64,000 nt of DNA from JACVRW01 sp963728495 (GCA_963728495.1 CAVSKI010000011.1:682001-746000); one strand, 5' to 3'. Numbered from the stretch's first letter, positions 1 through 8,994 are shown. Numbers and translations are program-made. The notes: generated by a model not told the origin, from the sequence alone.

Positions 1-308
1 CGCTGCGCGACCGCCGGATGCTGTCGGCCGACGGCATCTTCATCGTGGTGGCCACCATCTCCGAGCAGGATGGCCGCTCGGTTGTTCCCCCGGAGATCAT
101 CTTCCGCGGCGTGCCCTTCCTCGACGACTCGGACGGGTTCGTGGACGAGCTCCGCGAAGCGGTCGACGACTCGCTCGGTCGCTCGGCCGAAGATCAGGTG
201 CGCGAGATCGACCTGCTGCAGGACCACCTGCACGACGACGTGGCGGCATTCGTCTACGACCGCCTGCGCCGCCGGCCGATGGTCCTGCCGGTGGTGGTGG
301 AGGTCTAG
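1..308 (+). CDS. rnj: Ribonuclease J, C-terminal end (partial)
   Basis: This is the last ~102 codons of a gene that begins before the window; the reading frame is already open at position 3. The visible part matches the C-terminal domain of RNase J, the metallo-beta-lactamase/beta-CASP 5'-3' exo- and endoribonuclease for mRNA decay and rRNA maturation. Recognisable stretches are LRDRR, LSADGIFIVV and a final region ending VVVEV, typical of the small alpha/beta domain that helps dimerisation. The catalytic domain is outside the window, so activity cannot be judged. An RNase Y gene lies at 15374, so this genome appears to carry both nucleases. Confidence 0.85.
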   Translation, partial: LRDRRMLSADGIFIVVATISEQDGRSVVPPEIIFRGVPFLDDSDGFVDELREAVDDSLGRSAEDQVREIDLLQDHLHDDVAAFVYDRLRRRPMVLPVVVEV

Positions 309-316
309 CCAGGGCT

Positions 317-733
317 CTAAGGGTGCTGGTCGAGCGGCGAAGCGATCTCGAGCAGCGTGCCGAAGGGATCGCGCACGTACCCGACCGTTTGGCCCTGCGG
401 CTTGCGCTCGGGCTCGGCCAGCGAGACACAGCCCGCGTCGAGTGCCCGCTGCCATGCGGCCGGGACGTCGTCGAAGATGAGGGCCAGCTCGGAGTTGAAA
501 GGCGGCTCGTGGGCATCCCCACGCCTGAAACCGCCCGGGAAGTGGCTCTCGGCCAGCTCGTTGGAGGCGAACGCCAGCGTGGTGGAACCGGTGTCGAGCT
601 CGGCGTACGAGCCGTCGGGCACGATGAACCCTCGGCCCATGCCGAAGGCGCGCTCGTAGAACGCCACCGCCTCGCCGGGGTCGGCCACGTACAGGATCAC
701 CCAGCCCAGCCGGGCGCTGTTGTGAGAGGTCAT
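317..733 (-). CDS. VOC (glyoxalase/bleomycin-resistance) family protein
   Basis: A 138-residue single-module vicinal oxygen chelate protein. The N-terminal half has the YVADPGEAVAFYERAFG strand-helix pattern and the C-terminal half the GYVRDPFGTLLEI signature with a terminal Glu that often ligands the metal. These folds serve as lyases, dioxygenases or binding proteins and pair to make the active site. The substrate cannot be told from sequence. It converges on the RNase J gene with 8 bp between them. It is downstream of and on the same strand as the AraC-type gene, separated by only 24 bp, so co-transcription is possible. Confidence 0.8.
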   Translation of the reverse strand: MTSHNSARLGWVILYVADPGEAVAFYERAFGMGRGFIVPDGSYAELDTGSTTLAFASNELAESHFPGGFRRGDAHEPPFNSELALIFDDVPAAWQRALDAGCVSLAEPERKPQGQTVGYVRDPFGTLLEIASPLDQHP

Positions 734-757
734 GCGCGAGATCGTCGCGCGCTCGGA

Positions 758-1489
758 TCAGATTGTCTTGGAGAAAACGGACGCAGGCGGAACTCCGGCC
801 AGCTCCGTGCAGTCGTTGGTGAAATGTGACTGGTCGGCGTAGCCCGCTCCGAACGCGGCCTCGGCCAGCCCGCAGCCCGCGTGAACTTCGTCGAGGGCCC
901 GGCGCAGCCGCAGGACCCGGCCGAGGCGCTTGGGCCCGTAGCCCACCTGCGAGACGACCCGGCGGCGCAGTCGGCGCTCGGCCACGCCCAACTCACGGGC
1001 CAGAGCGGCGATTCGAGTTTCCGGGTCCGAGCTCAGGCTCTGAGCGGCCGCGCGCACCAGCGGGTCGGGCGGCGAGGCGGAGCGGGCGCGCTCGCCCAGC
1101 CAATCGAGCAGCAGAGCGCGCCTGGCGCGTGCGTCGGTTGCACGGGCCACCCTTGCCTCGAGTCGCTTCCCCTCGTCCTGCCACAGCCCGGCGGCCTCCT
1201 GCGCGCCGTCGCGGAGCGCCTCGGCGGAGACCCCCAGCAGTGAGGGAGCGCAGCCTGGGTGCAGGCGCACGCCGAGAGCGGCGCTGTTGGCGCTGAGAGG
1301 GGCGAGGAACGCGGTGGTGTTCGGTCCCACCACGGTCAGGCCACGGGTGGCAGACCAGACCAGGTCCATGCAACCGTCGGGAACAACCCGCGCGACGTCG
1401 TCCGTCGGGCCCGCGTGACGCTCCCAGACGCACTCGGCCCAGCCCTCCAGGCCTACAGGTTCGTGTTCGACGTAGCTCGGCACGCTCAC
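758..1489 (-). CDS. AraC-family transcriptional regulator (DUF6597-type N-terminus)
   Basis: A cytoplasmic DNA-binding regulator of ~243 residues. The N-terminal half carries the VPDGCMDLVW motif and a VGPNT segment typical of the DUF6597 sensory domain. The C-terminal ~100 residues form two AraC helix-turn-helix units, with ARELGVAERRLRRRV for the first and the GYADQSHFTNDC signature for the second. The start is uncertain: a GTG at 1489 or 1483 is chosen because homology begins at PSYVEHEP. The frame stays open further upstream, but that sequence belongs to the broken surface gene next door. No inducer can be inferred. Confidence 0.8.
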   Translation of the reverse strand: MSVPSYVEHEPVGLEGWAECVWERHAGPTDDVARVVPDGCMDLVWSATRGLTVVGPNTTAFLAPLSANSAALGVRLHPGCAPSLLGVSAEALRDGAQEAAGLWQDEGKRLEARVARATDARARRALLLDWLGERARSASPPDPLVRAAAQSLSSDPETRIAALARELGVAERRLRRRVVSQVGYGPKRLGRVLRLRRALDEVHAGCGLAEAAFGAGYADQSHFTNDCTELAGVPPASVFSKTI

Positions 1490-1505
1490 GCCAAGATCTT
1501 GCCAG

Positions 1506-2218
1506 CTAGCCCGCTTGGGCGACCCCGAAGAACCCGCAGTCGTTGGTGGTGCCGCGCACGCCGTTTGTGTCCTGGCGCGACAGTGCCCTGCGCGGTCACG
1601 ACCTTGCCGTCGGCCCCGGCGAAGGCGATGAACAGCGTGCCGTTGGCGGGGCTGTCGGCGAGCAGCATGTTGTCGCCGGGATCGAAGTCGAGGTCGGTGT
1701 TGCGTGAACGCCCGGACGAGCGAGATCTCGGAGTTCGCGACAGCCGGGTTGGCCCGCACATTGGGAAGGGACCGGGCCCGCCGGCGCAAGCCGCCTCGAG
1801 CGTCAGGCCGCCCAGGCTGAGCACCGGAACGAAGCCGCTCCCGGTCTCGCCTGCGTAGGAGAATGACCTTCGGCGTCACACCGCCTGCCGACGCCGCGCT
1901 GTCCGCCGCTGCGGCGCTCGGCACCTTCCCCAGGTCCTGCTCGCTCACATCCGCGCCGGTGAGCGTGTTCAGTGCCACGTCGCGCCCCTGCACGCTCGAG
2001 TTGCGGATGTCGAAGCCGCGCACCTCGTTGTTGCGGATGTCGAAGGTGCGGATCGTGTTGTTGCGAAGGTCGCTGCTGCGTACCTGGTTGTTCTTGATCT
2101 CGCGGCTGTCGATGAAGCCGGTCGCGACGCCATAGGAGACCCCTCCGAGGGACACGAAGAGCGCGATACAGGAGATGACTAGGGCCGGCGAGGGCCGCCG
2201 GCTCAGGATGGACTTCAC
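1506..2218 (-). pseudogene. Cell-surface repeat protein broken by frameshifts
   Basis: From ATG 2218 the protein begins MKSILSRRPSPALVIS followed by a membrane/signal helix (about residues 12-33). Five decapeptide repeats of the form RNNxhRxhDI follow, at residues 42-91, resembling pentapeptide-like beta-helix repeats. After GGVTPKVI the frame is lost. The next frame gives FSYAGETGSGFVPVLSLGG, then an ISLVRAFTQ piece returns in the first frame. DLDFDPGDNMLLADS appears in the second frame, and the end NGVRGTTNDCGFFGVAQAG is in a further frame, stopping at 1506. At least three shifts are needed to join one sensible protein. Natural decay and sequencing or assembly indels are equally possible. 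Confidence 0.75.
1946..2095 (-). repeat. Five tandem 30-bp (decapeptide) repeats
   Basis: Residues 42-91 of the broken surface protein fall into five ten-residue units: KNNQVRSSDL, RNNTIRTFDI, RNNEVRGFDI, RNSSVQGRDV and ALNTLTGADV. The DNA is correspondingly periodic, with near-identical gttgcggatgtcgaa cores. The period of ten and the alternating hydrophobic/Asn pattern suggest a solenoid or beta-helix surface stalk. Confidence 0.8.
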
Positions 2219-2250
2219 GGAGATCCTCCGAGGAAGGTCGGGTGCGCTGC

Positions 2251-3699
2251 TCAGTACTTCTGTGGGGTGAACACCGTAGCCGCGGGATCGGAGCGCACCG
2301 GCTCCGAGACTGCGGCCGGCAGCGTGACCACAAAGCGGGCACCGCCGCCGTCTGGCTCGGCCAGGTGCACCCGGCCGCCGTGGGCGTCAGCCACGGCCTT
2401 GACGATGGCCAGGCCGAGCCCGCTGCCGCCGCTGGGCGCCCGGTCCCCGCCGCCGCGCGCGAAGCGCTCGAAGAGGCGGCCGCGCAGTTCCGTGGGCACG
2501 CCGGGGCCCCGATCGGCGACCTCGAGCACGGCCGAGCCCCCTTCGCGGCGCACCGACACGGTCACCGGCGTGCCCGCCGGCGTGTGCAGCAGGGCGTTCT
2601 CGATCAGGTTGCCGGCCAGGCGGTGGAGGTCGTCGGCCGCGCCGTTCACCACCACGGGCTGCTGCATGTCGAGCGCCAGCGGGTGATCGTCGGATAGTGC
2701 ACCGGCCTCCGCGGCCGCCTCGCGGGCCACGGCCGCCAGATCGATCGGCACCATCGGGGACTCCCGGCCCGCGTCGGCGCGGGCCAGCAGCAGCAGGTCG
2801 CCCACGAGGCGGCGCATGCGTCGCGACGAGCGCAGGGCCGACTCGGCCATCTCGCGCTGCTCGCCGGCCAGCTCGGTCTCGAGCAGCTCCAGGTTGGCCA
2901 GGATGCTGGTGAGCGGGGTGCGCAGCTCGTGCGAGGCGTCGGCCACGAACTTGCGCTGGCGGTCGAGCGTCTCCTCGGTCTCGCCGCGAGCGGCGCTCAA
3001 CTCGCTCAGCATGTCCTCGAAGGTGTGGGCCAGGTCGGAGACCTCGTCGTTGGCCCGCGGCTTGGGCAGCGTCACCTCCGGGTCGCGCGTGCGCGCCACC
3101 TCGCGGGCCGCGCGGGTCAGGCCGGCGATCGGGCGCATCGCGCGCTGGGCCACGTAGAGGCCGCCCAGGAAGGCCAGCAGCGTTCCGCCGAGCACGCCGA
3201 AGGCGAGGAAAATTCGCACACGGCCAACGGTGCGGGACACGGTGCTCTTCGGCTTGCCGTACTGCACAAAGCCGGCCACGTCGGCCACCGACTCCTCCAA
3301 GAGCGGACCGCCGAACGGCTCGCCGGAGCTGTTGCGCGAGACCGTCAGCGGGCGCGAGACGATCCGGTAGTCGTTGACCTCGACGATCCCCTCCACGCCG
3401 AACGCAACCAGGGGTAGCAGGCCCCTTGGGAAGGCAACCTGTCCGTTGCGATCGAGCAGGCGCACTTCGGCTTCGCCCAAGCTCGCCGCCACGAGTGCCT
3501 GCTGGTCGGCGGAGGTGATCTGCTCGCCGAGGCTGTTCAGCAGGTCGGCGGTCGTGGCCCGCAGGTCGTCGTCGAAGCCGGCGCGTATGCGCTGCTCGGC
3601 GACGGCGCCGATCACCACGGCGAACAGGCACAGGATCCCGAAGGTCAGTGCCGCGGTGACCACGGCCAGCTTCAGCTTTACCGGCAGACGGGTCCTCAC
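2251..3699 (-). CDS. Two-component sensor histidine kinase (HAMP-HisKA-HATPase)
   Basis: A 482-residue membrane sensor kinase. A first transmembrane helix lies near residues 8-31, an extracytoplasmic domain at ~32-165, a second helix at ~166-188, then HAMP. The HisKA box DASHELRTPL has its phospho-accepting His near residue 256. The catalytic ATPase follows with N box NLIENALLHTP, DRGPG and GSGLGLAIVKA. Its start overlaps the stop of the response-regulator gene by 4 nt (ATGA on the minus strand), so the two are translationally coupled and surely partners. The signal is unknown; the extracellular domain shows no named fold I recognise. Confidence 0.93.
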   Translation of the reverse strand: MRTRLPVKLKLAVVTAALTFGILCLFAVVIGAVAEQRIRAGFDDDLRATTADLLNSLGEQITSADQQALVAASLGEAEVRLLDRNGQVAFPRGLLPLVAFGVEGIVEVNDYRIVSRPLTVSRNSSGEPFGGPLLEESVADVAGFVQYGKPKSTVSRTVGRVRIFLAFGVLGGTLLAFLGGLYVAQRAMRPIAGLTRAAREVARTRDPEVTLPKPRANDEVSDLAHTFEDMLSELSAARGETEETLDRQRKFVADASHELRTPLTSILANLELLETELAGEQREMAESALRSSRRMRRLVGDLLLLARADAGRESPMVPIDLAAVAREAAAEAGALSDDHPLALDMQQPVVVNGAADDLHRLAGNLIENALLHTPAGTPVTVSVRREGGSAVLEVADRGPGVPTELRGRLFERFARGGGDRAPSGGSGLGLAIVKAVADAHGGRVHLAEPDGGGARFVVTLPAAVSEPVRSDPAATVFTPQKY

Positions 3700-4376
3700 G
3701 GCTCCCTCAGCACGTAGCCGGCGCCGCGCACGGTGTGGAGCACACGGGGCTCACCGCCGGATTCGAGCTTGCGGCGCAGGTTGGAGATGAACACGTCGAC
3801 GGTGTTGGTCTCGGCGAAGGGGTGATACCCCCAGACCTCGTCGAGCAGGGCCTGACGGGAGACGACGATGCGCTCGTTGCGCATCAGGTGCTCCAGCAGC
3901 TCGAACTCGCGGGCGGTCAGCTCGAGCTCGCGCTCGCCGCGGAGAACCTCGTGGCTGTCCGGGTTCAGGCGCAGGTCGCCCACGACCAGATAGGCGCTGC
4001 CGCGCGGCGGGCGGCGGCGCAGCAGGGCGCGCATCCGGGCCAGCAGCTCCTCGCGCTCGAACGGCTTGACGAGATAGTCGTCGGCGCCCGAGTCGAGCCC
4101 CTCGACCCGCGCGTCGAGGGCATCTCGCGCAGTGAGAATCAGGATGGGCACGTCGCCGTCCTGGCGCAGCCGGCGGCATACCTCCACACCGTCGAGCTTG
4201 GGCAGCCCCAGGTCGAGCACCACGGCATCGGGCTCGAAGTCGTCGGCCTGGTCGAGCGCCGTCTCGCCGTCGGCCGCGATACGCACCTCGTACCCCTCCT
4301 TGTCGAGTGAACGGCGCAGCACACCGGCAATGTCGGTGTCGTCCTCGACCACCAGCACTCGGGGTCGTCCGCTCAT
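3696..4376 (-). CDS. OmpR/PhoB-family response regulator
   Basis: A 226-residue regulator. The receiver domain starts RPRVLVVEDDTD, with Asp55 in VVLDLGLPKLDG as likely phosphorylation site and Lys in YLVKPF. The C-terminal winged helix contains LTAREFELLEHL and NTVDVFISNLRRKLE and ends GAGYVLREP. ATG 4376 fits the family start; the frame is open much further upstream, but only as antisense to ftsK. A TACCAT hexamer ends 8 nt before the ATG, suggesting a leaderless message for the regulator-kinase operon. The gene is divergent from ftsK with 51 bp between starts. Confidence 0.95.
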   Translation of the reverse strand: MSGRPRVLVVEDDTDIAGVLRRSLDKEGYEVRIAADGETALDQADDFEPDAVVLDLGLPKLDGVEVCRRLRQDGDVPILILTARDALDARVEGLDSGADDYLVKPFEREELLARMRALLRRRPPRGSAYLVVGDLRLNPDSHEVLRGERELELTAREFELLEHLMRNERIVVSRQALLDEVWGYHPFAETNTVDVFISNLRRKLESGGEPRVLHTVRGAGYVLREP

Positions 4377-4384
4377 CTCGCCCC

Positions 4385-4390
4385 ATGGTA
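4385..4390 (-). promoter_or_regulatory. Candidate -10 box, leaderless start of response regulator
   Basis: Minus-strand TACCAT, then 8 nt, then ATG 4376. No Shine-Dalgarno sequence fits in the gap. Confidence 0.4.
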
Positions 4391-4427
4391 GGGAGGGTGC
4401 TGGCGGCCTCTGTCGAAACTGGCCTGG

Positions 4428-6830
4428 ATGGCTGCATCCCGCCGCCGCAAGCGTCGACGCTCCAGTTCGCTCTGGCCCCCTCTTGAGCTGCCCGTGCTCG
4501 AGCAGCGCCACTGGGACCTGGTCGGTCTGGCCCTGGTCGCCTTCGCGGCCTTCTTCGCCTGCGTCTTCTACCTCAGCTGGGCCGGGGGGGAGGTCGGCGA
4601 GGCACTGTCCAACGCAATCCTCTTCTGCTTCGGCGGCGTCGGCTACCTCGCGCCGGTGGCCCTGTTCGCGGCGGGCGCCCTGCTGGTCGTGCGTCCGATG
4701 ATGGGCCTGGTGCACCCGTTCAGGACGGGGGCGGCGTGCCTGCTGGCCGCGCTCACGCTCGGCCTCGCCGCCGGATCGCTGGGCCTCGGTCCCGGCGACA
4801 CTCCGCGCGAGGGCTTCCTCGACCCGGACTACCTGCGCAGCCACGGCGGGCTGGTGGGAGAGTCGCTGCTCTGGGTGTCGAGCACCCTCTTCTCGAAGGC
4901 CGGCTCGCACATCCTCTTCGTGTTTCTGATGCTGGCCGCGATCCTTCTGCTCACCGGCGCGTCGATCGCCGGAATGGTCCGGACCGGTCAGCAGGCGGCC
5001 ACGACCACCGGCGACCGCATGCGGCGGACCGCGAATTCGCTCAACCTGCCAACGGAGGCCACCCGGCCCGCGGGCCCGCTGCCGGGCGACCCGATTCCCG
5101 AGGAAGAGCATCGCCCGCACGCGCACATCGAGCCTCCCGAGCCCGCGGGCCAGGAGCCGGTGGTGCGCGCCACCCACGTCGAGGCGCCGGCCCTCGATGC
5201 CGCCGAGCGCTACCCCGATCTCTATCCCGAGGACGCGGTGGAGGACGCCGAAATCGACGAGGTCGATCCGCCCGACGATCCCACCGAGCCGCTGCCCAGG
5301 CCCGACGACGAGCCCGCGGAGCAGGAGGAGCTCACCCCGATGGGCAACCGCCGCTCGGCGGTGACCGAGGCCGACGACGTGGAGTACCGCATGCCCAAGC
5401 CGTCGTTTCTCGCTCGTTCCAACGGCGCCCAGAAGGTGGACTCCAAGGGCATCGAGAGGGTGGGCGCCCAGCTGACCGAGGCGCTCAGCCACTTCAATGT
5501 CGACGGCCGCGTGATGGGCACCGTGAGCGGGCCGCACGTGACCCGCTACGAGCTGCGTCTGGCCCCGGGGATCAAGATGTCGAAGGTCTCCCAGCTCAAG
5601 GACGACATCGCCTACGCGCTGGCCGCCGAACAGGTGCGCATCCTGGCCCCGATTCCCGGGAAGACCGCCGTGGGCGTGGAGGTGCCCAACCGGGTGCGCA
5701 AGATGGTGCACCTGGGCGACGTCTTCCAGGACGCGCCCAAGGGCTGGTCGCCGCTGTCGGTGTGGCTGGGCAAGGACATCGCGGGCAAGGCGATCGGAAC
5801 CGACCTGGCCAAGCAGCCGCACATCCTCATCGCCGGGACCACGGGTTCGGGCAAGTCGGGCTGCGTGAACGCGATGCTGTCGAGCGTGCTGCTGCGCTCG
5901 GATCCAAACGAGGTGCGCATGGTCCTCGTGGATCCCAAGCGCGTGGAGCTCAACCACTACGAGGGGATCCCGCACCTGCTCACCCCCGTGGTCACCAGCC
6001 CGCGGCTGGCCGCCAACGTGCTTCAGAACCTGATCAAGGAGATGGAGGAGCGCTACGGGGTCATGAGCCGGGCCAAGACCCGCAGTCTCGTAGAGCTCAA
6101 CCGCGTGCGCGTCAAGCAGGGCGAGCGCCCGCTGCCCTACATCCTCTGCGTGATCGACGAGCTGGCCGACCTGATGATGGTGGCGCCGGCCGACGTGGAG
6201 GACTCCATCATCCGGCTGGCGCAGAAGTCGCGCGCGGTGGGCATCCACCTTGTGCTGGCCACCCAGCGCCCGAGCGCCGACGTGATCACCGGGATGATCA
6301 AGGCCAACGTCCCGGCGCGCATCGCCTTCGCCGTCTCCTCACAGACCGACTCGCGCGTGATCCTCGACCAGAACGGCGCCGAGTCGCTGCTCGGCCAGGG
6401 CGACATGCTCTTCCGGCCGGCGGGCGAGAGTCGTTCCGCGCGTATCCAGGGCGCCTTCATCACCGAGGAGGAGATCGAGCGACTCACCGAGTTCTGGCGC
6501 CGCCAGGGCGAGCCGGAGCTCCAGGAGGAGCTGCTGGAGGCGGTCGAGGTGGAGGGCGAGGGCGAAGCGGGGGAGGGGGACTACGACCCCGACCAGGACG
6601 ATCTGCTGCCCGACGCCATCGCCACGGTGGTCCAAATGGGCACGGCCTCGACCTCCATGCTGCAGCGCCGCCTGCGCGTGGGCTACACCCGCGCCGGACG
6701 CCTCATCGACATGATGGAGCGGCGCGGTGTGATCTCCGGCTACGAGGGCTCGAAGGCTCGGCAGGTGCTGATCACCGAGGCGGACATGCCGCGGGTGCTC
6801 GAGGCCCTCGCCGAGCCGGCCGCAAGCTGA
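4428..6830 (+). CDS. ftsK: DNA translocase FtsK/SpoIIIE
   Basis: An 800-residue septal DNA pump that moves chromosome ends through the closing division septum. The N-terminus has four hydrophobic membrane helices within about residues 20-190. An acidic, Pro-rich linker (~200-310) follows, then the FtsK alpha/beta motor with Walker A GTTGSGKS near residue 470, Walker B ILCVIDELADLMM and IHLVLATQRPSADVITG. The C-terminal gamma winged helix (~725-790, TSMLQRRLRVGYTRAGRLID) would read KOPS-like polar sequences. The length is normal for the family. It heads a same-strand run with the RodZ-like gene and cinA. Confidence 0.97.
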   Translation: MAASRRRKRRRSSSLWPPLELPVLEQRHWDLVGLALVAFAAFFACVFYLSWAGGEVGEALSNAILFCFGGVGYLAPVALFAAGALLVVRPMMGLVHPFRTGAACLLAALTLGLAAGSLGLGPGDTPREGFLDPDYLRSHGGLVGESLLWVSSTLFSKAGSHILFVFLMLAAILLLTGASIAGMVRTGQQAATTTGDRMRRTANSLNLPTEATRPAGPLPGDPIPEEEHRPHAHIEPPEPAGQEPVVRATHVEAPALDAAERYPDLYPEDAVEDAEIDEVDPPDDPTEPLPRPDDEPAEQEELTPMGNRRSAVTEADDVEYRMPKPSFLARSNGAQKVDSKGIERVGAQLTEALSHFNVDGRVMGTVSGPHVTRYELRLAPGIKMSKVSQLKDDIAYALAAEQVRILAPIPGKTAVGVEVPNRVRKMVHLGDVFQDAPKGWSPLSVWLGKDIAGKAIGTDLAKQPHILIAGTTGSGKSGCVNAMLSSVLLRSDPNEVRMVLVDPKRVELNHYEGIPHLLTPVVTSPRLAANVLQNLIKEMEERYGVMSRAKTRSLVELNRVRVKQGERPLPYILCVIDELADLMMVAPADVEDSIIRLAQKSRAVGIHLVLATQRPSADVITGMIKANVPARIAFAVSSQTDSRVILDQNGAESLLGQGDMLFRPAGESRSARIQGAFITEEEIERLTEFWRRQGEPELQEELLEAVEVEGEGEAGEGDYDPDQDDLLPDAIATVVQMGTASTSMLQRRLRVGYTRAGRLIDMMERRGVISGYEGSKARQVLITEADMPRVLEALAEPAAS

Positions 6831-6878
6831 CCTGCGCTTTCGGCCGGGCCGGCCGCAATGGGAGAGAATGCGGGCGCG

Positions 6879-7646
6879 ATGGCGACCATCGGCGAAACGC
6901 TGCGAGAGGCACGGATGCGGCAGCGGCTCGATATTGCCGACGTCGAGGCGTCGACCAAGATCCGGGCGAAGTACCTGCGTGCGTTGGAGAACGAGGAGTT
7001 CTCGATGCTTCCCGGACCGACCTTCGTCAAGACCTTCCTGCGCACCTACTCCGAGGCGCTGGGCCTCGATCCTCACCTTCTGGTGGAGGAGTACCGAGCG
7101 ACCTACGAGGGCGGGGACGAGCCCGAGGCGGTGCGGCCCCTCGGGCCGCCCGGAAGCTCACGCGAAAGGCGCCGCGGACCCGGTGGACCGCGGCGCGTGG
7201 GGCCGCTCGCCGTAATCGCCCTGGGCGTCCTTGCCGTGGTCGCGGCGTTGCTCGTGATCGGTTTGCTCAGCAGCGACGACGACGGCGGCGACGGCGCCGA
7301 GCAGCAGGTCTCGGAGACCACCGAGACCCAGCCGCGCCGCGAGCGCACCGAGCGCGAGCGCCGGCCGCCGCGGCCCCAGCAGGTCGTGGTGCGCATCGCC
7401 CCGGTGGCGGAAACCTACGTCTGCATCGACACCGGGCCGGGCACCGACACTCGCTTCGAGGGCATCATCAGCGCGCCGCAGACCTACCGCGGCAAGCGCC
7501 TGCGGGTGAACCTGGGGAACACCTCGGTCGAGATCACCCGCAACGGCAAGCCCTTCGCCATCGAGCCGACCGGCGAGCCCGTGGGCTTTGCCTTCGGCCC
7601 GAGGTCGAGCAGGCCGCTGCCGCTGGGCGAACGGCCCTGTGCCTGA
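6879..7646 (+). CDS. RodZ-like helix-turn-helix membrane protein
   Basis: A bitopic protein of ~255 residues. An N-terminal Xre-type HTH (IGETLREARMRQRLDIADVE, then TKIRAKYLRALENEEF) is followed by a basic linker and one transmembrane helix near residues 107-130. An acidic/Arg-rich stretch leads to a C-terminal DUF4115-like beta domain (~170-250). This is the architecture of RodZ, which links the cytoskeleton to the envelope, and of actinobacterial relatives beside ftsK. ATG 6879 is preferred because the HTH begins at once and a ggagag sequence lies upstream; an in-frame ATG exists at 6858. It follows ftsK by 48 bp. Confidence 0.82.
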   Translation: MATIGETLREARMRQRLDIADVEASTKIRAKYLRALENEEFSMLPGPTFVKTFLRTYSEALGLDPHLLVEEYRATYEGGDEPEAVRPLGPPGSSRERRRGPGGPRRVGPLAVIALGVLAVVAALLVIGLLSSDDDGGDGAEQQVSETTETQPRRERTERERRPPRPQQVVVRIAPVAETYVCIDTGPGTDTRFEGIISAPQTYRGKRLRVNLGNTSVEITRNGKPFAIEPTGEPVGFAFGPRSSRPLPLGERPCA

Positions 7647-7687
7647 CCTGGTCGCTCCGGTGCGGGCAGAGCCCGCCCCCCGCGCAA

Positions 7688-7693
7688 TACGCT
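7688..7693 (+). promoter_or_regulatory. Candidate -10 box, leaderless start of cinA
   Basis: TACGCT, then 6 nt, then GTG 7700. Confidence 0.35.
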
Positions 7694-7699
7694 TTCCGA

Positions 7700-8977
7700 G
7701 TGGCCACACGCGCGGGGATAGTCGTCACCGGCACCGAGGTGCTGACCGGACGGGTGCAGGACCGAAACGGCCCCTGGCTGTCTGATCGCCTGCTCGAGCT
7801 CGGCATCGAGCTGGCCCACATCACGATCTGTGGCGACAGGCCGGCGGACATGCGTGCCCAGCTCGCCTTCATGGCCCGTCAGGGCGTCGATCTGGTGATC
7901 ACGAGCGGCGGCCTCGGGCCCACGGCGGACGACCTCACGATCGAGGTGGTGGCGGAGTTCAGCGAGCGCCCGCTCTTTCTCGACGAGGCCCTCGAAGCAC
8001 GCATCGCGGAGATCCTGCGGCCGCTCATGAAGCGCTTTCGCGACCTCGATTTCGATGCGGTGCGGGCCTCCAACCGAAAGCAGGCGCTGGTCCCCGAGGG
8101 CGCCCACGTGATCTATCCGGCCGGCACGGCGCCCGGCCTGGTCGTGCCGGGCGAGCCGACGATCGTGGTGCTGCCCGGCCCGCCGCGCGAGCTGCACGCC
8201 ATGTGGCCGCAGGCGGTGGAGAGCGATGCCTTCCAGAACGCCGTTGGGAGCCGTACCCACTACGAGCAGCAGACCCTGCGCCTGTTCGGCATCCCGGAGT
8301 CGGAGATCGCCGAGACGCTGCGCGTGGCCGAGGGTTCGGTGGCCGGTTTCGAGCAGCTCGAGATCACCACCTGCCTGCGCCGCGCGGAGGTCGAGGTGGT
8401 GACCCGCTGGGAGCCCGCTGCCGAGCCCGCCTGGCGGGCGCTGCTGGAGTTGATCTCCGAGCGCCACGGGCACGCCCTGTTCTCGATCGACGGCTCCCGG
8501 GTCGACGATCAGGTGATCGAGCTGCTCGACGGCCGCTCGCTGGCCGTGGCCGAATCGTGCACCGCAGGCTTGATGGCCGCTCGGCTGACTGAGCGACCCG
8601 GCTCGTCGGCCTATTTCGCGGGTGGCGTGGTGGCCTACTCCAACCAGGCCAAGAGCGACCTTCTGGGCGTCGACCCGGCTCTGATCGAGCGCCACGGCGC
8701 GGTGTCGCCCGAGGTGGCCGTGGCGATGACAGACGGGGCCCTCGAGCGCTTCGCAGCACAGGTGGCGATCTCGATCACCGGGGTGGCGGGTCCGGGCGGG
8801 GGCACCGAGGCCAAGCCGGTCGGATACGTGTGCTGGTGCGCGAAGCTGTCCGACGGCACGATGCTGGCGCGCGACGTTCGCCTGCCCGGCGACCGGGCGG
8901 AGATCCGCGACCGATCAACCACGGTGGCCCTCCACCTGCTGCGGCGGCTGCTGCGCGGAGAGGGCATTCCCGGCTGA
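7700..8977 (+). CDS. cinA: CinA: competence/damage-inducible protein, nicotinamide-nucleotide amidase
   Basis: A 425-residue two-domain protein. The N-terminal MoCF-like (COG1058) domain starts ATRAGIVVTGTEVLTGRVQD and holds ITSGGLGPTADDLT and VVLPGPPRELHAMW; in homologues it acts as ADP-ribose pyrophosphatase. The C-terminal amidase domain (~265-420) has AVAESCTAGLMAARLT with the conserved Ser/Cys region and ISITGVAGPGGGT; it deamidates NMN to NaMN. GTG 7700 is chosen because family homology begins right there; the frame is open far upstream without coding character. In many actinobacteria cinA lies close to recA, as it does here. Confidence 0.95.
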   Translation: MATRAGIVVTGTEVLTGRVQDRNGPWLSDRLLELGIELAHITICGDRPADMRAQLAFMARQGVDLVITSGGLGPTADDLTIEVVAEFSERPLFLDEALEARIAEILRPLMKRFRDLDFDAVRASNRKQALVPEGAHVIYPAGTAPGLVVPGEPTIVVLPGPPRELHAMWPQAVESDAFQNAVGSRTHYEQQTLRLFGIPESEIAETLRVAEGSVAGFEQLEITTCLRRAEVEVVTRWEPAAEPAWRALLELISERHGHALFSIDGSRVDDQVIELLDGRSLAVAESCTAGLMAARLTERPGSSAYFAGGVVAYSNQAKSDLLGVDPALIERHGAVSPEVAVAMTDGALERFAAQVAISITGVAGPGGGTEAKPVGYVCWCAKLSDGTMLARDVRLPGDRAEIRDRSTTVALHLLRRLLRGEGIPG

Positions 8978-8994
8978 TCGGCCCGCGCGCACGC

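Noticed and set aside
1946..2095. CRISPR-like array
   Set aside because: The 30-bp units are coding decapeptide repeats without spacers.
758..2218. A single 486-residue surface-protein/AraC fusion
   Set aside because: The frame is open throughout, but the middle ~110 residues are low-complexity Arg-rich sequence in the wrong frame of the surface gene; the two ends belong to two genes.
3696..6248. An 850-residue response regulator with a long N-terminal domain
   Set aside because: Everything before ATG 4376 is antisense to ftsK and His/Gly/Arg rich, without domain features.
4736..8977. A 1413-residue cinA-containing protein
   Set aside because: The part before GTG 7700 is an out-of-frame shadow of ftsK and the RodZ-like gene.
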